Shown piece by piece: positions 61,934-64,000 of a DNA stretch of 64,000 bases; the first letter of the stretch is position 1, and each line of letters begins with the position of its first letter. The translations under genes were made by a program, and so were the position numbers. Location of the stretch: NCBI RefSeq assembly GCF_024494725.1, contig NZ_JANHDK010000003.1, positions 372,001 to 436,000 of the forward strand. Direction: 5' to 3'. The DNA is from Haloplanus ruber. Its GTDB lineage: Archaea > Halobacteriota > Halobacteria > Halobacteriales > Haloferacaceae. The notes under the pieces were generated by a model. The model saw only the letters and a program-made list of their open reading frames with translations, did not search any database and was not told where the DNA came from.

Positions 61934-63976
61934 ATGACGATCCGTCTCACGCTCGCCGACCCGGAGCACGTCTCGGTCCCGACGCCCGCCGCCGGCGTCG
62001 TCCGGTTCGCGCCGGCCACACGCCGGCGCGCCGGCGTCGACGTCGGTGGGACGGTGCGCGTCGAGGGTGGCGCGACCACAGCGGCGGCCGTCGGCGAGGA
62101 CGCCCCCAGTCTGTCGACTGATACGGTCCTCGCGGGCGACGCGGTCCGTCGGAACGCCGACGCCGAGGCCGGCACGTCGGTCACCGTCGCGCCCGTCGAC
62201 CCCGTCCGGGCGCGTCGCGTCGCCGTCGTCCCCAACGCGTTCTCGCTCGAAGGTGACGCCGACGCACTGTCGCGGGCACTCGACGGGCGCGTCCTGACGG
62301 CCGATGACCGGATCGAGGCCGCCCTGTTCGGCGGGAACATCACCGTCCCGCTGACCGTCGCCGACATCGACCCCGCCGGCCCGGCCGTGGTGACCGCCGA
62401 GACGACCGTCGCGGTGCGTGACCCCGACGACCGCCACCGCTGGGACGCGGCGGCCGCCCTCGACGCTACGTCGGTCGGCGGACTCGACGACGAACTGGCG
62501 GCCCTCCGCCGTCTCGTGGCCGTGCCCCGTTCGGCGTCGCCGGGGATCCGCCCGCCTGCGGGCGTCCTCGTTCACGGCCCTCGTGGCGTGGGCAAGACAC
62601 GCCTGATCCGACGGGTGGCCGCCGACGCCGGCCTGTCGATTCACGAGGTCGACCCGGCCGACTGCGAGCGCCGCGACGCCCTCTCAGCGGTGCTGCGTGC
62701 TGCCGCCGACGACGCGCCGGCGATCATTCACGTTCCGGATCTCGAAGCCGCGGCCCCGAACCCGGACCAGGCGGGCGGCGACCGCCGGCGCTCGCGTCTC
62801 GCGTGGCTCCTCGACCGCGTCCGTGACCGAGACGACGAACTCGTGGTGGTCGGGGAGGCCACCCACGACGACGCGGTCGACCCCGCGCTCAGACGTGGGG
62901 GGCGTTTCGACGCCGAGATCCGGGTGCCTATCCCCGGCCCGGACGGCCGGCGGGCGATCCTCTCGATCCACGCCGCGGACCTCGACCTCGCCCCCAACGT
63001 CGACCTGAATACGGTCGCGGCCCGGACGCACGGATACACGGGGGCGGATCTGGAGGCGGTCCTCGTCGACGCCGCGACCCGGGCCGGCGCCGACGCGGCC
63101 ACGGGGTCGCGCCCGACGGTGACGGCCGCACACGTCGAGGCGGCGCTCGACGCCGTGGCGCCGACGACCCTTCGGGAGGTAACCGTCGAGCGCCCGTCGC
63201 TCACCTACCGCGACATCGGGGGGTTGGCGGCGGCGAAACGCGAGGTGATCCGCACCGTCGAGTGGCCGCTTCGGTACTCGGGGCTGTTCGACCGCCTCGC
63301 CGTCGACGCGCCGACCGGTGTCCTCCTGTCCGGGCCGCCGGGTACCGGGAAGACGATGCTCGCCAAAGCGGTCGCGAACTCGACGGACGCGAACTTCTTC
63401 GCGGTCGACGGGCCGGAGCTGATGGATCGGTACGTCGGCGAGAGCGAACGCGGCGTCCGGGAGGTGTTCGAGCGGGCCCGTCGGGTCGCGCCGTCGGTCG
63501 TCTTCCTCGACGAGGTGGACGCCCTCGCACCGGCCCGCGCGGAGACCGACACCGGAGCGGCCGAGCGGGTCGTCTCACAGCTACTGACGGAACTCGATGG
63601 TCTCTCTCCCCGGGGATCGGTGGCGGTGCTCGCGGCGACGAACCGCCCGGATGCGGTCGATCCGGCGCTCCTCCGTCCCGGACGCATCGAGAAGCGCGTC
63701 GCGATCCCCTGCCCGGACGCCGAGGCCCGCGCCGAGATTCTCGACATCCACCTCGCGGACGTGCCCACCCGCGGCGTCGATGTCGCGGCCGTCGCCCGGC
63801 GTGCGGCCGGCTACACCGGGAGCGACCTCGCGGCCGTCGTCCGGGAGGCGGCCCTGCTCGCCATGGAGGATCACCTCCGGGCCGACGACCGGCCCGACGA
63901 CGCCGACCTCGTCGTCGAAGGGTCACACCTCGAACGAGCGCTCGCAGTCACGGAGCAGTCGGTCGATCCCGACTGA
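61934..63976 (+). CDS. Cdc48-like AAA ATPase with degenerate first domain
   Basis: The 680-residue protein has a Cdc48-type N domain (1-185) and two AAA modules. D1 has an intact Walker A (GPRGVGKT, 215-222), but the Walker B reads IIHVPDLE (264-271), so the metal-binding Asp is Pro and the catalytic Glu is Asp. Sensor 1 is THDD instead of TNRP. D2 is complete: GPPGTGKT (467-474), FLDEVD (Asp526, Glu527), ATNRPD, and the arginine finger LLRPGR. It is a likely unfoldase or segregase driven by D2. The start at 61934 and a Bat-like element 43 bp upstream suggest co-regulation with bop. Confidence 0.9.
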   Translation: MTIRLTLADPEHVSVPTPAAGVVRFAPATRRRAGVDVGGTVRVEGGATTAAAVGEDAPSLSTDTVLAGDAVRRNADAEAGTSVTVAPVDPVRARRVAVVPNAFSLEGDADALSRALDGRVLTADDRIEAALFGGNITVPLTVADIDPAGPAVVTAETTVAVRDPDDRHRWDAAAALDATSVGGLDDELAALRRLVAVPRSASPGIRPPAGVLVHGPRGVGKTRLIRRVAADAGLSIHEVDPADCERRDALSAVLRAAADDAPAIIHVPDLEAAAPNPDQAGGDRRRSRLAWLLDRVRDRDDELVVVGEATHDDAVDPALRRGGRFDAEIRVPIPGPDGRRAILSIHAADLDLAPNVDLNTVAARTHGYTGADLEAVLVDAATRAGADAATGSRPTVTAAHVEAALDAVAPTTLREVTVERPSLTYRDIGGLAAAKREVIRTVEWPLRYSGLFDRLAVDAPTGVLLSGPPGTGKTMLAKAVANSTDANFFAVDGPELMDRYVGESERGVREVFERARRVAPSVVFLDEVDALAPARAETDTGAAERVVSQLLTELDGLSPRGSVAVLAATNRPDAVDPALLRPGRIEKRVAIPCPDAEARAEILDIHLADVPTRGVDVAAVARRAAGYTGSDLAAVVREAALLAMEDHLRADDRPDDADLVVEGSHLERALAVTEQSVDPD

Positions 63977-64000
63977 TCGGTTTGGGACGGCGTTCAAGAG

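Noticed and set aside
1-64000. Search for tRNA, rRNA, CRISPR arrays, integrase, transposase or toxin-antitoxin genes
   Set aside because: Reading both strands I found no cloverleaf with a T-loop signature in context, no spaced direct repeats of CRISPR type, and no mobile-element proteins. A covariance-model scan would be needed to exclude small RNAs.

Overview
The window is chromosomal DNA of a halophilic archaeon (class Halobacteria). The sequence is very GC-rich, the proteins are strongly acidic, start codons are often leaderless with a TATA element about 27 bp upstream, and exported proteins carry twin-arginine plus lipobox signals. The gene content is diagnostic: bacteriorhodopsin, Bat, halocyanin, HalOD1 domains, CdrL/CdrS next to FtsZ2, and archaeal CobY and CbiZ. 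The genus cannot be fixed from sequence alone. I see no rRNA or tRNA genes, insertion sequences, prophage or CRISPR array. This looks like stable core chromosome.

Layout. 1-9.7 kb: envelope and signalling genes, including a DUF4397 lipoprotein with an internal 654-bp duplication, two alpha/beta hydrolases, a large histidine kinase with a dead receiver, and a cytoplasmic chemotaxis-type transducer. 9.7-25.4 kb: metabolic, redox and exported proteins, including a tartrate/D-malate-type dehydrogenase, a rhodanese-MBL protein, an orphan RnfC/51K-like subunit, a carotenoid oxygenase, photolyase, halocyanin, DsbA-like and HtrA-like proteins, and a large surface protein. 25.4-36.6 kb: a long minus-strand run of cobalamin late-step and salvage genes (HAD, cbiB, cobS, cobY, cobT, cobD, then cbiZ, cobA, a membrane protein, cobQ), followed by a MinD-like ATPase and two small genes. 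37.4-39.6 kb: the cell-division locus cdrL, cdrS, ftsZ2. 39.6-48.2 kb: housekeeping genes (tRNA thiolation, endonuclease IV, peroxiredoxin, lipoate ligase, amidohydrolase). 48.3-55.1 kb: the phosphate uptake operon pstS-pstC-pstA-pstB-phoU plus an AbrB-PhoU regulator. 55.1-64 kb: a bacteriorhodopsin island.

The bacteriorhodopsin island is the most interesting part. bop (minus strand) faces an overlapping plus-strand operon brp-crtI-bat: retinal formation, carotenoid desaturation and the transcriptional activator. Short upstream elements resembling the known Bat activator site lie before bop and brp. They recur in the 147-bp divergent intergenic region between a SRPBCC protein gene and a Cdc48-like AAA ATPase gene. 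The 30-bp element before bop and the one before the SRPBCC gene match at 23 positions with identical internal spacing. This suggests that the SRPBCC protein and an unusual AAA ATPase, whose first ATPase domain has lost its Walker B, belong to the purple-membrane regulon. They may assist opsin, carotenoid or membrane assembly or turnover.
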